The notes beneath the pieces are model-generated. The model searched no databases and was not told where the DNA came from. It saw only the letters and a list, made by a program, of their open reading frames with translations. Shown here piece by piece: positions 7,572 through 16,806 of a DNA stretch of 64,000 nucleotides. Made by a program: the position numbers and the translations under genes. How positions within the stretch are numbered: the first letter of the stretch is position 1; each line of letters opens with the position of its first letter. This stretch comes from CAZOEL01 sp964578835 (GTDB lineage Bacteria > Desulfobacterota > Syntrophobacteria > Syntrophobacterales > Syntrophobacteraceae), in assembly GCA_964578835.1 (NCBI GenBank), contig CAZOEL010000008.1:1-64000 (forward strand). Reading direction: 5' to 3'.

Positions 7572-9650
7572 ATGCCCTACACTCAGGAAAATAGATTCAT
7601 AACCATCGATACTCCGCTTGGCGATGATGTGTTGTTGCTCACAGGGCTGAGTGGCCGAGAAGGGATTTCCATTCCTTTCGAATTCGAGCTGCAATTGTTG
7701 TCAACTCAACATGATATTCCCTTCGACGACATCATCGGAAAAAGCATTACGGTTTCCATGCTGCTCGTGGACGGTGAGACGCGCTTCATTAATGGAGTCG
7801 TATCGCGTTTCTCGCAAGGAAGAGGCGGAGGTGAAGAGGAAACGGGGGCAGACCCGCGGTTCACCCGTTATTCGGCGACGATAGCGCCCTGGTTCTGGCT
7901 GCTTACGCTCGAGTCCGATATCCGGATATTCCAATCACTTTCAGCTCCGGAAATAATAGAGCAGATCTTCACCGAAAAGGATTTCAGAGATTATCGTTCT
8001 GCGCTGCGCAGGTCGTACGGAAAGAGAGATTATTGCGTACAGTATCGCGAGAGTGATTTCAACTTCATTTCGAGGCTTTTGGAAGAAGAGGGAATATTCT
8101 ACTTTTTCGAACATGAAGATGGGAAGCACACATTGGTGCTTGCCGACGATCCTCAGGAGCATCAACCTTGCCCCGGCCAGAATTCGGCCCGATGTGAGAT
8201 AAGCGGCGGAGCCTGGCTGGAGGAAGAAGACGTAATCACCGGCATCGGGCTTGTTCAGGAGTTGAGACCGGGCAAATATACTCTCAATGACTGGAATTTC
8301 GAAGCGCCCAACGCCGATTTGAAAGTGGAAGCCGCCTGCAGCCGGAGAGCAGGACCGGGAGAGCGTGAAGTTTACGATTATCCCGGCTGCTACGCGAAGA
8401 GAGACCGTGGAGATCAGCTGACAAACACGCGCATGCAGGAAGAAGAGGCCCGGATCACCACGCTTGAGGGCTCCAGCATATGCAGAGCGTTTACGAGCGG
8501 ATACCGCTTTGATCTGAAGGATTACTACCGAAGCGATTTGAACAATAAGTCGTACGTACTGACCTCCATGCAGCACCAGGCGTCCCAGGGCGGAGACTGG
8601 GAATCCACTTCGGTTCACGAATCCGATTTCCATTACAAGAACGAATTCGCCTGCATCTCTTTCGATGTGCCGTTCAGGCCTCCGCGCGTAACTCCCAAAC
8701 CGGTCGTTCGTGGTACGCAAACTGCCATAGTCAGCGGGCCTGAAGGCGAGGAGATCCACACTGACGAATACGGACGTGTCAAGGTGCAGTTTCATTGGGA
8801 CAGGGAAGGGCAAAGAGATGAAAACAGCTCCTGCTGGATTCGAGTGGCGCAGACCTGGGCCGGCGCCAGATGGGGGGCTGTGGTGATTCCCCGAATCGGT
8901 CAGGAAGTGATTGTCGATTTCCTCGAAGGAGATCCCGATCGCCCCATCATCATCGGATGCGTTTACCACGCCAACAACCGGCCGCCCTACAAGCTTCCCG
9001 ACGAGAAAACAAAGTCGACCATCAAGACCTACTCTTCGAAGGGAGGAGAAGGCTTCAACGAAATCCGCTTCGAAGATAAAAAAGGTGAAGAGCAGCTATT
9101 CATACACGCAGAGAAGAATGAAGACATTCGCGTCAAGAATGATCTCTACGAATGGGTCGGGAGAGATAGCCACCTTATCGTCAAGCGTGACAAGGTCGAG
9201 CTCCTGGAGCGAGACAAGCACCTGACCGTTCGCGGTGACCAAAACGAGAAGGTGGATGGAACGATTTCCATCGAAGCCGCTGTAGATATGCAGGAAAAGG
9301 TCGGGAAGAACTGTGCTCTTGAAGCTGGCGCGGAGATTCACCTGAAAGCAGGCATGAACCTTATCATCGAAGCCGGCATGCAGCTCACGTTGAAGGCGGG
9401 GGGAGGCTTCATCGTCATTGATCCAAGCGGAGTGACGATTCAAGGGACTCTTGTCATGATAAACAGCGGCGGAGCGCCCGGCCAGGGCTCCGGATGCTCG
9501 CCCGCGCCGCCCATAGACGCCTTGGAGGCGGATACCGCAAAGCCTGGAGAAAAGTCCAAGCTGCCGCCTCCGGGAACCACTCCGGCTACGCCTCAAGCCG
9601 GTGTGCTCAAGCAGGCGTCAAAGGCCGGAACCCCGTTATGCGCGCTCTGA
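7572..9650 (+). CDS. vgrG: Type VI secretion tip protein VgrG
   Basis: The 692-residue protein matches VgrG/Rhs-type spike proteins from end to end. The gp27-like region includes YCVQYRESDFNFISRLLEEE, the gp5 OB domain carries the hallmark DEYGRVKVQFHWDREG and SCWIRVAQTWAG, followed by GDPDRPIIIGCVYHANN, and the C-terminal beta-helix repeats are rich in valine, aspartate and glycine. VgrG trimers form the puncturing tip of the type VI machine. I start at the ATG at 7572 (MPYTQENRF), with AGAGGT nine bases upstream; 35 further in-frame codons precede it but lack similarity. The C-terminus is a short Pro/Ala-rich tail without a recognisable effector or PAAR domain. No other type VI gene is in the window. 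Confidence 0.93.
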   Translation: MPYTQENRFITIDTPLGDDVLLLTGLSGREGISIPFEFELQLLSTQHDIPFDDIIGKSITVSMLLVDGETRFINGVVSRFSQGRGGGEEETGADPRFTRYSATIAPWFWLLTLESDIRIFQSLSAPEIIEQIFTEKDFRDYRSALRRSYGKRDYCVQYRESDFNFISRLLEEEGIFYFFEHEDGKHTLVLADDPQEHQPCPGQNSARCEISGGAWLEEEDVITGIGLVQELRPGKYTLNDWNFEAPNADLKVEAACSRRAGPGEREVYDYPGCYAKRDRGDQLTNTRMQEEEARITTLEGSSICRAFTSGYRFDLKDYYRSDLNNKSYVLTSMQHQASQGGDWESTSVHESDFHYKNEFACISFDVPFRPPRVTPKPVVRGTQTAIVSGPEGEEIHTDEYGRVKVQFHWDREGQRDENSSCWIRVAQTWAGARWGAVVIPRIGQEVIVDFLEGDPDRPIIIGCVYHANNRPPYKLPDEKTKSTIKTYSSKGGEGFNEIRFEDKKGEEQLFIHAEKNEDIRVKNDLYEWVGRDSHLIVKRDKVELLERDKHLTVRGDQNEKVDGTISIEAAVDMQEKVGKNCALEAGAEIHLKAGMNLIIEAGMQLTLKAGGGFIVIDPSGVTIQGTLVMINSGGAPGQGSGCSPAPPIDALEADTAKPGEKSKLPPPGTTPATPQAGVLKQASKAGTPLCAL

Positions 9651-9745
9651 CAGAAATGAGCTTCGGGGCCGGTTCGGCCTCACAGATTCTCGAGAGCGTT
9701 CGTCTGTTGCTTGCCAAAGAAACATCAAAGACCAAGGGATGGCCC

Positions 9746-10297
9746 ATGCCAAATCCATTTTTCGCAAGCCTGGCGCTCCAACTCCGGCAACCGGCGGAGC
9801 GCGGAAAGAAAGCCGATGTTTACGCCATTGTGGACGCCGCGAGAAAAGAGTCCATCTATTCCATGCTTTCCAAGACGGACTGCGAGTTATCTTGCCTCTT
9901 TCATGGGCAACGCGCGCTGGAACTGGCTGAAGTAGCTCCCTACCTCGTTAAGCTTGAGCCCGATTCTCCCTTCAGCGATTGGCTGCTCGATGAGGGCTGG
10001 GGAAACAGCTGGGGAATCCTTGTAAGCTCTTCAACTTCGATGCGAGAGCTGTTGCGCCATTTTCAAAGCTTTCTCATGGTCTACGATGAATCCGGCGTTC
10101 CTCTTTTCTTCCGGTACTATGATCCGAGAGTGCTCAGGGTCTATCTTCCGACCTGCAACGCAGCAGAGCTAAAAGTGATCTTCGGCCCCGTGGATCATTT
10201 CTATGCGGAAGGCGCCAATCCATCCTTCCTGATGCGCTATTCCCTGATCGGATCGAAGCTCGAGCAGGATTCGATTCCGTTGAATAGGTCCGAATAA
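9746..10297 (+). CDS. DUF4123-type effector chaperone (VgrG adaptor)
   Basis: A 183-residue protein. The opening DVYAIVDAARKESIYSML and the later WGILVSSS ... LRHFQSFLMVYDESGVPLFFRYYDPRVLRVYLP follow the DUF4123 pattern, a family known to load effectors onto VgrG spikes. The spacing right after vgrG supports that role. I prefer ATG 9746 because AAGGGA lies just upstream and DUF4123 begins close to the start; ATG 9656 or 9638, the latter overlapping vgrG, would add 30-36 residues. An effector gene would normally come next, but the next gene is on the other strand. Confidence 0.8.
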   Translation: MPNPFFASLALQLRQPAERGKKADVYAIVDAARKESIYSMLSKTDCELSCLFHGQRALELAEVAPYLVKLEPDSPFSDWLLDEGWGNSWGILVSSSTSMRELLRHFQSFLMVYDESGVPLFFRYYDPRVLRVYLPTCNAAELKVIFGPVDHFYAEGANPSFLMRYSLIGSKLEQDSIPLNRSE

Positions 10298-10387
10298 TGC
10301 TCGATAGCGCTCTCGTTCGCAACGTTGGTTTGATGCTGAAAGAAATCCTCGTATTCGTGATTCAGCCGCTCACCGTTGTCTCTTATT

Positions 10388-11263
10388 TCATGCAGCTTTC
10401 AACTGACAAGCCCCTGTTTGGAATTCATGCGTTTCGCCATGCTGGAGATAGATGATCTGAACCGGAAGATCAGCTTTTTCTACGGCTTGCTTGAAGTCGT
10501 TGAGCGGAGATTTGAAAACCGTGTAATCATTGTAATGGATGGGTATTGCGGTGCGGGGACGAATGATCCTCAGCGCCTCGACGCCCTGTCGGGCGTCCAT
10601 GGTGACGGTTAGAAGCTTCAAGATTTTTGTTCCGCCAAGATGCATCAGAGCCAGATCGATCTCGGGATAACGCTTGGGAATTTCATTGAGCTCGTCAAAT
10701 ATCAGAGTATCGCCGGATACATAGAGAGTGAGAAAGGTCGGATCATTGACCGTTACAAACTGAAGCATGCTTCCCATCACAGGTGGAAGAAGGGGTGAGA
10801 GTACGCCCGGAGCGTGTTTTCCCGGCATTGAGGTAAGAAACAACCGCGCATCGCCTTTTGTGATATCAGCCGCATCCCATGTGCGAAGAGGGATGAGGTC
10901 TCTAAACCCTTTCTTCCGAAGCGCCTTCACGGCATGTGGCGTGGTTATGATGGGCAGCCTTTTAGGGAGGCGTTCCTCGGCCACCCTGTCGAAATGATCT
11001 CCATGATAATGGGAAAGCACGCAGAAGTCGATTGGAGGCAAATCGTCTATCTCCATTGCAGGATTGGTGAGGCGCTTGGAAGTCAAGCCATAGCCGAGAT
11101 GGGCATGGTCGCCGGCGTGGAGGAAGTTTGGATCTGTGAGGATCGTGAAGCCCGCATATTTCAAAATGACTGTGGCAGTCCCGATGAAATAGACTGAGCC
11201 AGAGCACATATCAGGCGCTGGACCTGCGGCAGAGGGTAGGTACAACGCATGGACGGTTTTCAT
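10388..11263 (-). CDS. MBL-fold metallo-hydrolase (UlaG/L-ascorbate-lactonase-like)
   Basis: A 291-residue metallo-beta-lactamase-fold protein. The metal-binding motif SHYHGDHFD is at about residues 84-92, preceded by the family strands (VYFIGTATVILKYAGFTILTDPNF) and followed by SGDTLIFDEL and PIHYNDYTVF with further metal-site residues. The arrangement fits the YtnP/UlaG-like branch rather than beta-lactamases. The reaction is not predictable. A strong AAGGAG lies before ATG 11263. It converges with the DUF4123 gene, with 90 bases between, and is separated from the next minus-strand operon by about 190 bases. Confidence 0.85.
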   Translation of the reverse strand: MKTVHALYLPSAAGPAPDMCSGSVYFIGTATVILKYAGFTILTDPNFLHAGDHAHLGYGLTSKRLTNPAMEIDDLPPIDFCVLSHYHGDHFDRVAEERLPKRLPIITTPHAVKALRKKGFRDLIPLRTWDAADITKGDARLFLTSMPGKHAPGVLSPLLPPVMGSMLQFVTVNDPTFLTLYVSGDTLIFDELNEIPKRYPEIDLALMHLGGTKILKLLTVTMDARQGVEALRIIRPRTAIPIHYNDYTVFKSPLNDFKQAVEKADLPVQIIYLQHGETHEFQTGACQLKAA

Positions 11264-11457
11264 TTGTTGCTCCTTCTTTCCTTGAGGATTGATCTATAAG
11301 AAAAAACTAAACATGAGAATCGGCTTCTTCCAGTCGTGGAAAGTCCAAGCTTCTGGCGCTTTTGATGCAATGGAGGGAGACCTTCCGGTCACGGCTGAAA
11401 GGGCAGGACTTCAGGCCCGGACGAGCGGTGGGAATTGCTGTGCTTCATGAAGGCGCT

Positions 11458-12777
11458 TCAGTCGTTGTAATATATGGAATAGAGCTTCTTATCGTCTACG
11501 CCCAGCCAGTACAAAAGCATCATCCAGTGATTGGACAATGACGCCTTGAGTGTCCCTTTTCGCAGATACCTGCCGGGCGAGGCGCTCATGAAGTCCGGCA
11601 GAATGAGTAATCGGCCTTTACTCAGACAATGCCTTACGAAATCAACGTCTTCCATGATAAAAGGCTTCCTGAATCCTCCCGCTTCATAATAGATCTCCTT
11701 TCGACAAAAGATCCCTTGATCTCCATAAGGAAGCTTGAAGATGCGGGATCTCAAGTTGGCCCATTTAGCGATGGAATCGAGAAGGGGCGTCGAGGGATCG
11801 AATCTTAATTGAAAACACCCAAGGGATGCGTCTTTTGCCTCGGAAATCTTGCGGACATGGTGCGGAAACATGGGAGGCGGGACGCAGTCATCGTGCAAAA
11901 AGAACAAGAGGTTGCCTTGAGAGGCCTGGACGCCGCAATTGAGTTGAAGCCCACGGCCTTTGGCGCTTGAGAGCGCACGCACTGGACTGCTAAGCTTAAC
12001 CGGTCCTTCGGGGATTTCGGTTCCACCCTTTACGACTATAATTTCATCTCCCGGCCACAGTTGATTCTCCAATGACTCAAGGAAAGGCCGAAGCCGGTCG
12101 ATTGAGGAAAGGGTCGGCACGACGACCGACAGCCGATCTTGAAGGAAAGACTTGTCTTGTAGCAGGACAAGATCTTCCTCGCGGTCGAGATCTCGTCTTT
12201 GAGTTATGCTACGCGCCTTGAAGCCTGCTTCCAGGAGAGCGCGCTCCGTTCTGCGGTAGATGCCGTCCGTCCCCCATTCGGAATACCCGAAGGCGGAAGG
12301 GCAGGGGCGGTCGATGCCCAGGAGATAGAATCCCCCGTCCTTGGCGGGGCCTAATGGAGTGAACCCCTTCTTCAGATATTCAAAGGCTTTGAGAAGATCG
12401 GAAAGGGAAAGATCGACAATATCCGTTCCAATGAGCGCCGCGTATGCGTAACCTTTCGCAAGCACGCGCCGGAGGGCCTGATCCATCCTTTCACCGAGAT
12501 GGCTTCCCATCTGAGGCATGTAATCCCATGGGCCGGGAAAATGACTGCGGATTTCCGTTTCTCGATTCTCGGGCGTAAAGAAAATGAAGATATCGATGTC
12601 CGGACTCTTACGTTTCAGGTCGGCCGCCAACCCGAGGGTTCTTCTGAGCAGCTTCTCGTACAGGATGGTTGCTTCCTCCCATCCGATCGAGGCGGCGAGG
12701 CGAGACTTGACCTTGCCCTTTTCCGGATAGCGCATGAAGACAATGAGAGCTTTTCTATCTGCAGGCATAGCATCCAT
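11458..12777 (-). CDS. Fused TIGR04282 transferase-TIGR04283 glycosyltransferase
   Basis: A 439-residue two-domain protein. The first 205 residues (ALIVFMRYPEKGKVKSRLA, LIGTDIVDLS, LGPAKDGGFYLLG) are the DUF2064/TIGR04282 nucleotide-sugar transferase-like domain; residues about 215-439 (LSVVVPTLSS, GRGLQLNCGVQASQGNLLFFLHDD, GDQGIFCRKEIYYEAGGF) are a GT2 domain of the TIGR04283 type. Both TIGRFAMs are named after their neighbourhood in arsenosugar biosynthesis clusters and are usually separate adjacent genes; here they are one chain. It is the last gene of the der operon, 15 bases after the OPT-like gene. An arsenic role is only suggested by the family names. Confidence 0.85.
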   Translation of the reverse strand: MDAMPADRKALIVFMRYPEKGKVKSRLAASIGWEEATILYEKLLRRTLGLAADLKRKSPDIDIFIFFTPENRETEIRSHFPGPWDYMPQMGSHLGERMDQALRRVLAKGYAYAALIGTDIVDLSLSDLLKAFEYLKKGFTPLGPAKDGGFYLLGIDRPCPSAFGYSEWGTDGIYRRTERALLEAGFKARSITQRRDLDREEDLVLLQDKSFLQDRLSVVVPTLSSIDRLRPFLESLENQLWPGDEIIVVKGGTEIPEGPVKLSSPVRALSSAKGRGLQLNCGVQASQGNLLFFLHDDCVPPPMFPHHVRKISEAKDASLGCFQLRFDPSTPLLDSIAKWANLRSRIFKLPYGDQGIFCRKEIYYEAGGFRKPFIMEDVDFVRHCLSKGRLLILPDFMSASPGRYLRKGTLKASLSNHWMMLLYWLGVDDKKLYSIYYND

Positions 12778-12792
12778 CTGGAGCGGAAGCGA

Positions 12793-14757
12793 TCAATAAG
12801 CGAGGCTTCGCAATGACTTCATGATGAGCGTGAAGCCCATGGCGAGCATTCCCATGAGCCCCATGCCGCACGAAAAGCCCGCCAGGAGCACCGGGGCGTA
12901 TTGTCGCCAGGCGACCCCATATTTTTTCATAAAGAAGTACTTGCCGAGCAAGGCTCCGATAATTTCCAGAAAAATGCCGTGTGGAGTCGATTGGCCAAGC
13001 CCGCGAACCACTCCATAGACAAGCATGACCGGCAGCTTGAGGGCAGTAAGCACCCAGTACAGGATGACGCCAAGACCCATGCCGATTCCTATGTAGTCGG
13101 CCTTGAGGGCTTGAAAAAAGGGAGAGTCGCCTTCCAGCGTGGCGCTCTGAAGAAGCAAGGTGTTGAGGGCTTGCAGGTGCCACAGTTCCTGGGCGTACGG
13201 GTATTGATTGGACGGAATCGGGGCCAGCTGCCAGATGTATTGTGAAAAAAGGAGGCTCGCAAGAAGAACCACGGGAATGACCAGAATCTCCGCCTTGATG
13301 ATGCTCCTGAAGCTTGTCCCGGTAAGCTCGATTTCTCGCCACCTCTGGGTTGCCTTGCCGTAATTGTGTATGGGAATCGGAGCGTACCATATGCCGATGC
13401 CCGTATAGCCGAAAAACTTGGAAGCGGCAATGAAGCTCGCCTCGCGCACCATGGGCAGATTCACGAACTGCCCCGCGATGCCCTCCATTCTAGCCGAAAC
13501 ATACGAAATAATAGGGGTATAGATAAACCCGTAGGCGACCAGGAATATCCACGGGAATCCCGGAACAAGTAACGACGAGATGTAGACGTAAACGGTTGTG
13601 GAAAAAATGTAAATTCCGAGCGCTATCCAGATGCTGAAATCTCCTCGTCCCGGCGGGGGCTTGAAAAGCGTCTTGAACCGCTCTCGAAAGGGCCCGAGGT
13701 CTTTCCGCTTGAAACTAAAGAAGACATGGAAGAGGCCCACTGCCGCAATGGCAAGTCCCAGCCCGATGCCAAAGCTCATATAAAAATCGAAATTGTTGGC
13801 GAAAACCGTGTCGACCGTGCTCATGCCCTTGTGCCATCGATGCAGGATTCCATGCTGGTAAAGGATCGGATTGGCGATAAGCGTCACGATGAACCCTATG
13901 CCTCCGCCTATGACCGCCCAGAACGGGAGCACCATCCCTATGAAGAGAAGCCCGAGATCGAGTTGAATCCCGGTCGCCACCGCAGGCAGGATGTCTTCGG
14001 TGACATGCGTGAGCTCGATCCATGGGATGGGAAACAATCGAATCGGCTCCGAGAGCATGACCCCCGACGCTGCGGGAAGCAGCACATAGAGCGCCCCGAA
14101 AAGAAGGCCGATCATTCCTCCGATGGAAAAGACCCTCCATTTCCACCCGGTCTCTTCTCCTTCCGTAGATTCCGCAAGGGCCATGTTTCCCAGCGCGCCG
14201 ACCGGGGCCATCGGGAAAGGCAGTTTTTCGACATCGGACGTGAGCCTGTAGAGGGCGTACCCCAGCCCGAAATGATCCACGGCCGATATGATTTCGAAGC
14301 CGACCATCAGGAGCACCGGAACCAGCCAGTCGGTATGAAAAAAGGTCCTCGCCGCTAACGCATCGGAGCCCGGCTGAGGCGCGATCCATGTGGGAATATG
14401 CTGAGTGAGACCGAGCATCCTTGCGGCTTCGGACTGTATGAGATATTGGTTCCAGAGAAGTCCCGAGAAAGGCGAGGCCATTGCGGCGCCGGCCATGTAG
14501 TAAAGAACGAAGATCTCCTGTTGGCTCAATTTCGTGTAAGCCCGTTTGGCGATCTCCGCAAACAGGATGATCGTCACCCAACGAGCCGCCGGACCGATGC
14601 CGGTGCCGATCACGAGCCCAAGATACATAGAGCCGGGCATCATCAGAAAACCAATGAAAATGGCTCCAATGATGGACTTCCACCCGAAGCCCTCCTCGAA
14701 TTTTTCCGGCGCCTTCAAAAGATCTCGATATTCCTTTAGCTCTTTATCCTCGTACAT
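12793..14757 (-). CDS. OPT-like oligopeptide/metal transporter family membrane protein
   Basis: A 654-residue protein with about 14-16 membrane segments over its length. Segments such as GSMYLGLVIGTGIGPAARW, LPFPMAPVGALG and the repeated pattern of long hydrophobic helices with short polar loops resemble the OPT/YSL superfamily, which moves peptides or metal chelates. I do not see enough to choose a substrate. It follows the DUF6785-like gene by 66 bases and shares its overall size and topology, so the two may act as partners or be distant relatives. Start ATG 14757 with only a weak ribosome-binding site. Confidence 0.65.
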   Translation of the reverse strand: MYEDKELKEYRDLLKAPEKFEEGFGWKSIIGAIFIGFLMMPGSMYLGLVIGTGIGPAARWVTIILFAEIAKRAYTKLSQQEIFVLYYMAGAAMASPFSGLLWNQYLIQSEAARMLGLTQHIPTWIAPQPGSDALAARTFFHTDWLVPVLLMVGFEIISAVDHFGLGYALYRLTSDVEKLPFPMAPVGALGNMALAESTEGEETGWKWRVFSIGGMIGLLFGALYVLLPAASGVMLSEPIRLFPIPWIELTHVTEDILPAVATGIQLDLGLLFIGMVLPFWAVIGGGIGFIVTLIANPILYQHGILHRWHKGMSTVDTVFANNFDFYMSFGIGLGLAIAAVGLFHVFFSFKRKDLGPFRERFKTLFKPPPGRGDFSIWIALGIYIFSTTVYVYISSLLVPGFPWIFLVAYGFIYTPIISYVSARMEGIAGQFVNLPMVREASFIAASKFFGYTGIGIWYAPIPIHNYGKATQRWREIELTGTSFRSIIKAEILVIPVVLLASLLFSQYIWQLAPIPSNQYPYAQELWHLQALNTLLLQSATLEGDSPFFQALKADYIGIGMGLGVILYWVLTALKLPVMLVYGVVRGLGQSTPHGIFLEIIGALLGKYFFMKKYGVAWRQYAPVLLAGFSCGMGLMGMLAMGFTLIMKSLRSLAY

Positions 14758-14823
14758 CCATGTCCTTCTCGGTTAGCTATGGTGAGTCGAATAGAACCGA
14801 ATATATCCCCGGGCTCTCAACGC

Positions 14824-16806
14824 CTAAAGCGGCAGCACGTGGTAGCCGACCCGGCTGAACATCCCGACAATGAGCCATACGACGGCCATGAATATGTCTC
14901 CGACGATCAGACCGATGAAAAGAAGTCTTACATCTCTATACAGGTTGACTCCGCCGTATCGGATTACGAGCATATTGCTGAGCCATCCGATGAAAAATGA
15001 GAACCAAAGCGTCTGCATCGCCGAACTGTAGGTCGTTAGGTAGCCTATGGGATGAAGGGGCCACCATATGAAGTGGTGGTATCCCAAAACGAGGAGCAAC
15101 ATCACCATGGCCCCTATTGCAGTGAAAATGATGCTCCAGGTCTTTGGCGCTTCCGGGTAGTTGAGCAGTTGGGCTGCATTTTCATGCGCTCTCCTGGTTG
15201 TCTCCAGCGCCCATTCATCGGGCAGGGCGGCAATGCCGAATTTATAGTAAAGAGCGAGCATCGCAACGAAGGTGACGGCAATACCGAGACCGATAGCCAG
15301 CACAATTCCCCACAGAAAACGGCTTCGCGGGCTGCTCCCGTCCGAGAGCTTGGACGATTGAAAAAGCGAAGGCATGAGGGATTCGCGCATATCGAGAAAA
15401 GTGACTTTCTGAATGATGGCGCCCAGGTAGAGGGTGGCGGGAGCAATGAGCCTGGTGTCGAGAAACGCGAGGAAGCCGTCGGACGGGGCCGCTGTGAGCG
15501 TGAAGAAAGGAAGTCCCCCCTGGCATATGAGCCTCGATGCGACCAGCTGAAGCATGAAGCAAACCGCAATCAATAGAAACGCGGAAAAAAGGTCCATCCC
15601 GAATAAATTCAGCCAAACCGCCGTTCCCAGAAAACCGGCCGCAAAGAGAAAAAGCGCTGTCCGTGGCTGGAGCAGCCCATGATATTCGGCAGCGAGCGCC
15701 CCATTCTTCTTGAAAACGGAGCGGAGAACCACCCACAGATGGTCTCTGGCCAGCCACAAAATGAAGAAGAAAAAGGCTCCGAAAGCTCCAATCATCTGCA
15801 TTTCTTCAACTCTTGAAATCACCGGTCCGAAAGTGGTCCCGAGAGCCGCCGCGGGAAGGCGCCACCCGAACAGCTGCAGAATGCCCGGCAGGAAGCCGCC
15901 TGCAATGTAAAAGCTCCAGAGGCTGAAAGAAACCTGCTTGGATGTCAGGAACGCAAAGCCCATAAAGGCCGGGAATATGTATATCTTTGCTTTGTAAAAC
16001 CCCGACAGCAAGCCTTCTTTCGGGACATACGGCTGCGCCAGAATTATGGTAGGGATCTGAGGTATCTGCGGGAAATAGGCGTGAAGGCCGTTGAAGGCGT
16101 GAAGCACAACCGGGATGGAAATTCCAATTATAAAGAAGCTGTTGAACATGATCGAGCCAAGATTCCCTTCGGCCGATTCTACACTGAGGATCTCCGGAGC
16201 TCTGAGCAGAGGAAAATTCATCTTTTCGTTCTCTATCCATTGGTGGGAGAATATCCCAACCATTCCAAACATCGCCATATAGACGAGAACGATGAAGAGC
16301 CCCCACCAGAGCATGGGAAGCATCCACACGCTAAAAGGAATCTGGCGGAGAATCTCCCACCACCCTATATCCATGCCGCATTCGAGACCGCTGTAAAGAG
16401 TCTTGATCATTTCGGGGTCCCCGGGAAAAAGGGATTGGGGCAAAAGTGGGAGCAGACCTTCTCCGGCGCCTCCTGTCGTAAGCGCAAGCCGCTTGGGCAT
16501 GGTGATGTTGATGATGAAGGTGCGCAAAAGCCCCGTGTAAGCGACTCCGGTCGACACGGCAACCATGGACCAGATGAGAAGGATCTCATGAAGATGGAAT
16601 CGCCAGGTCTTTCGCACAAGCGCAAGCAAAGGGTTCAGTATCAAAAGGATGAACAACAGAACCGCGAAGGAAGCCAAGGGAAAATGGCCTCCGGCAAGAG
16701 GGCTGTTCTGCAGCTTGATGTTGTTGAAAGGGGTGATCGCGCAAAAGAGCGCCACGAAAATGAGCCCGGTTATGAAAGCGGGCAAACGAAGACGAGTTTC
16801 TTTCAT
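14824..16806 (-). CDS. DUF6785-like large membrane protein
   Basis: A 660-residue protein with about 14 membrane segments. The N-terminus (LRLPAFITGLIFVALFCAITPFNN) and the repeated helices resemble the DUF6785/DUF6784 family, whose function is not established and which is distantly similar to OPT transporters. Its ATG at 16806 overlaps the stop of the preceding 1625-aa gene in an ATGA, so the two proteins are made together. I infer a transport function from the fold and the neighbours, not from any catalytic motif. Confidence 0.7.
   Translation of the reverse strand: MKETRLRLPAFITGLIFVALFCAITPFNNIKLQNSPLAGGHFPLASFAVLLFILLILNPLLALVRKTWRFHLHEILLIWSMVAVSTGVAYTGLLRTFIINITMPKRLALTTGGAGEGLLPLLPQSLFPGDPEMIKTLYSGLECGMDIGWWEILRQIPFSVWMLPMLWWGLFIVLVYMAMFGMVGIFSHQWIENEKMNFPLLRAPEILSVESAEGNLGSIMFNSFFIIGISIPVVLHAFNGLHAYFPQIPQIPTIILAQPYVPKEGLLSGFYKAKIYIFPAFMGFAFLTSKQVSFSLWSFYIAGGFLPGILQLFGWRLPAAALGTTFGPVISRVEEMQMIGAFGAFFFFILWLARDHLWVVLRSVFKKNGALAAEYHGLLQPRTALFLFAAGFLGTAVWLNLFGMDLFSAFLLIAVCFMLQLVASRLICQGGLPFFTLTAAPSDGFLAFLDTRLIAPATLYLGAIIQKVTFLDMRESLMPSLFQSSKLSDGSSPRSRFLWGIVLAIGLGIAVTFVAMLALYYKFGIAALPDEWALETTRRAHENAAQLLNYPEAPKTWSIIFTAIGAMVMLLLVLGYHHFIWWPLHPIGYLTTYSSAMQTLWFSFFIGWLSNMLVIRYGGVNLYRDVRLLFIGLIVGDIFMAVVWLIVGMFSRVGYHVLPL

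Noticed and set aside
7941..8969. 342-codon minus-strand frame inside vgrG
   Set aside because: Mirror frame of a highly conserved gene, no own signals.
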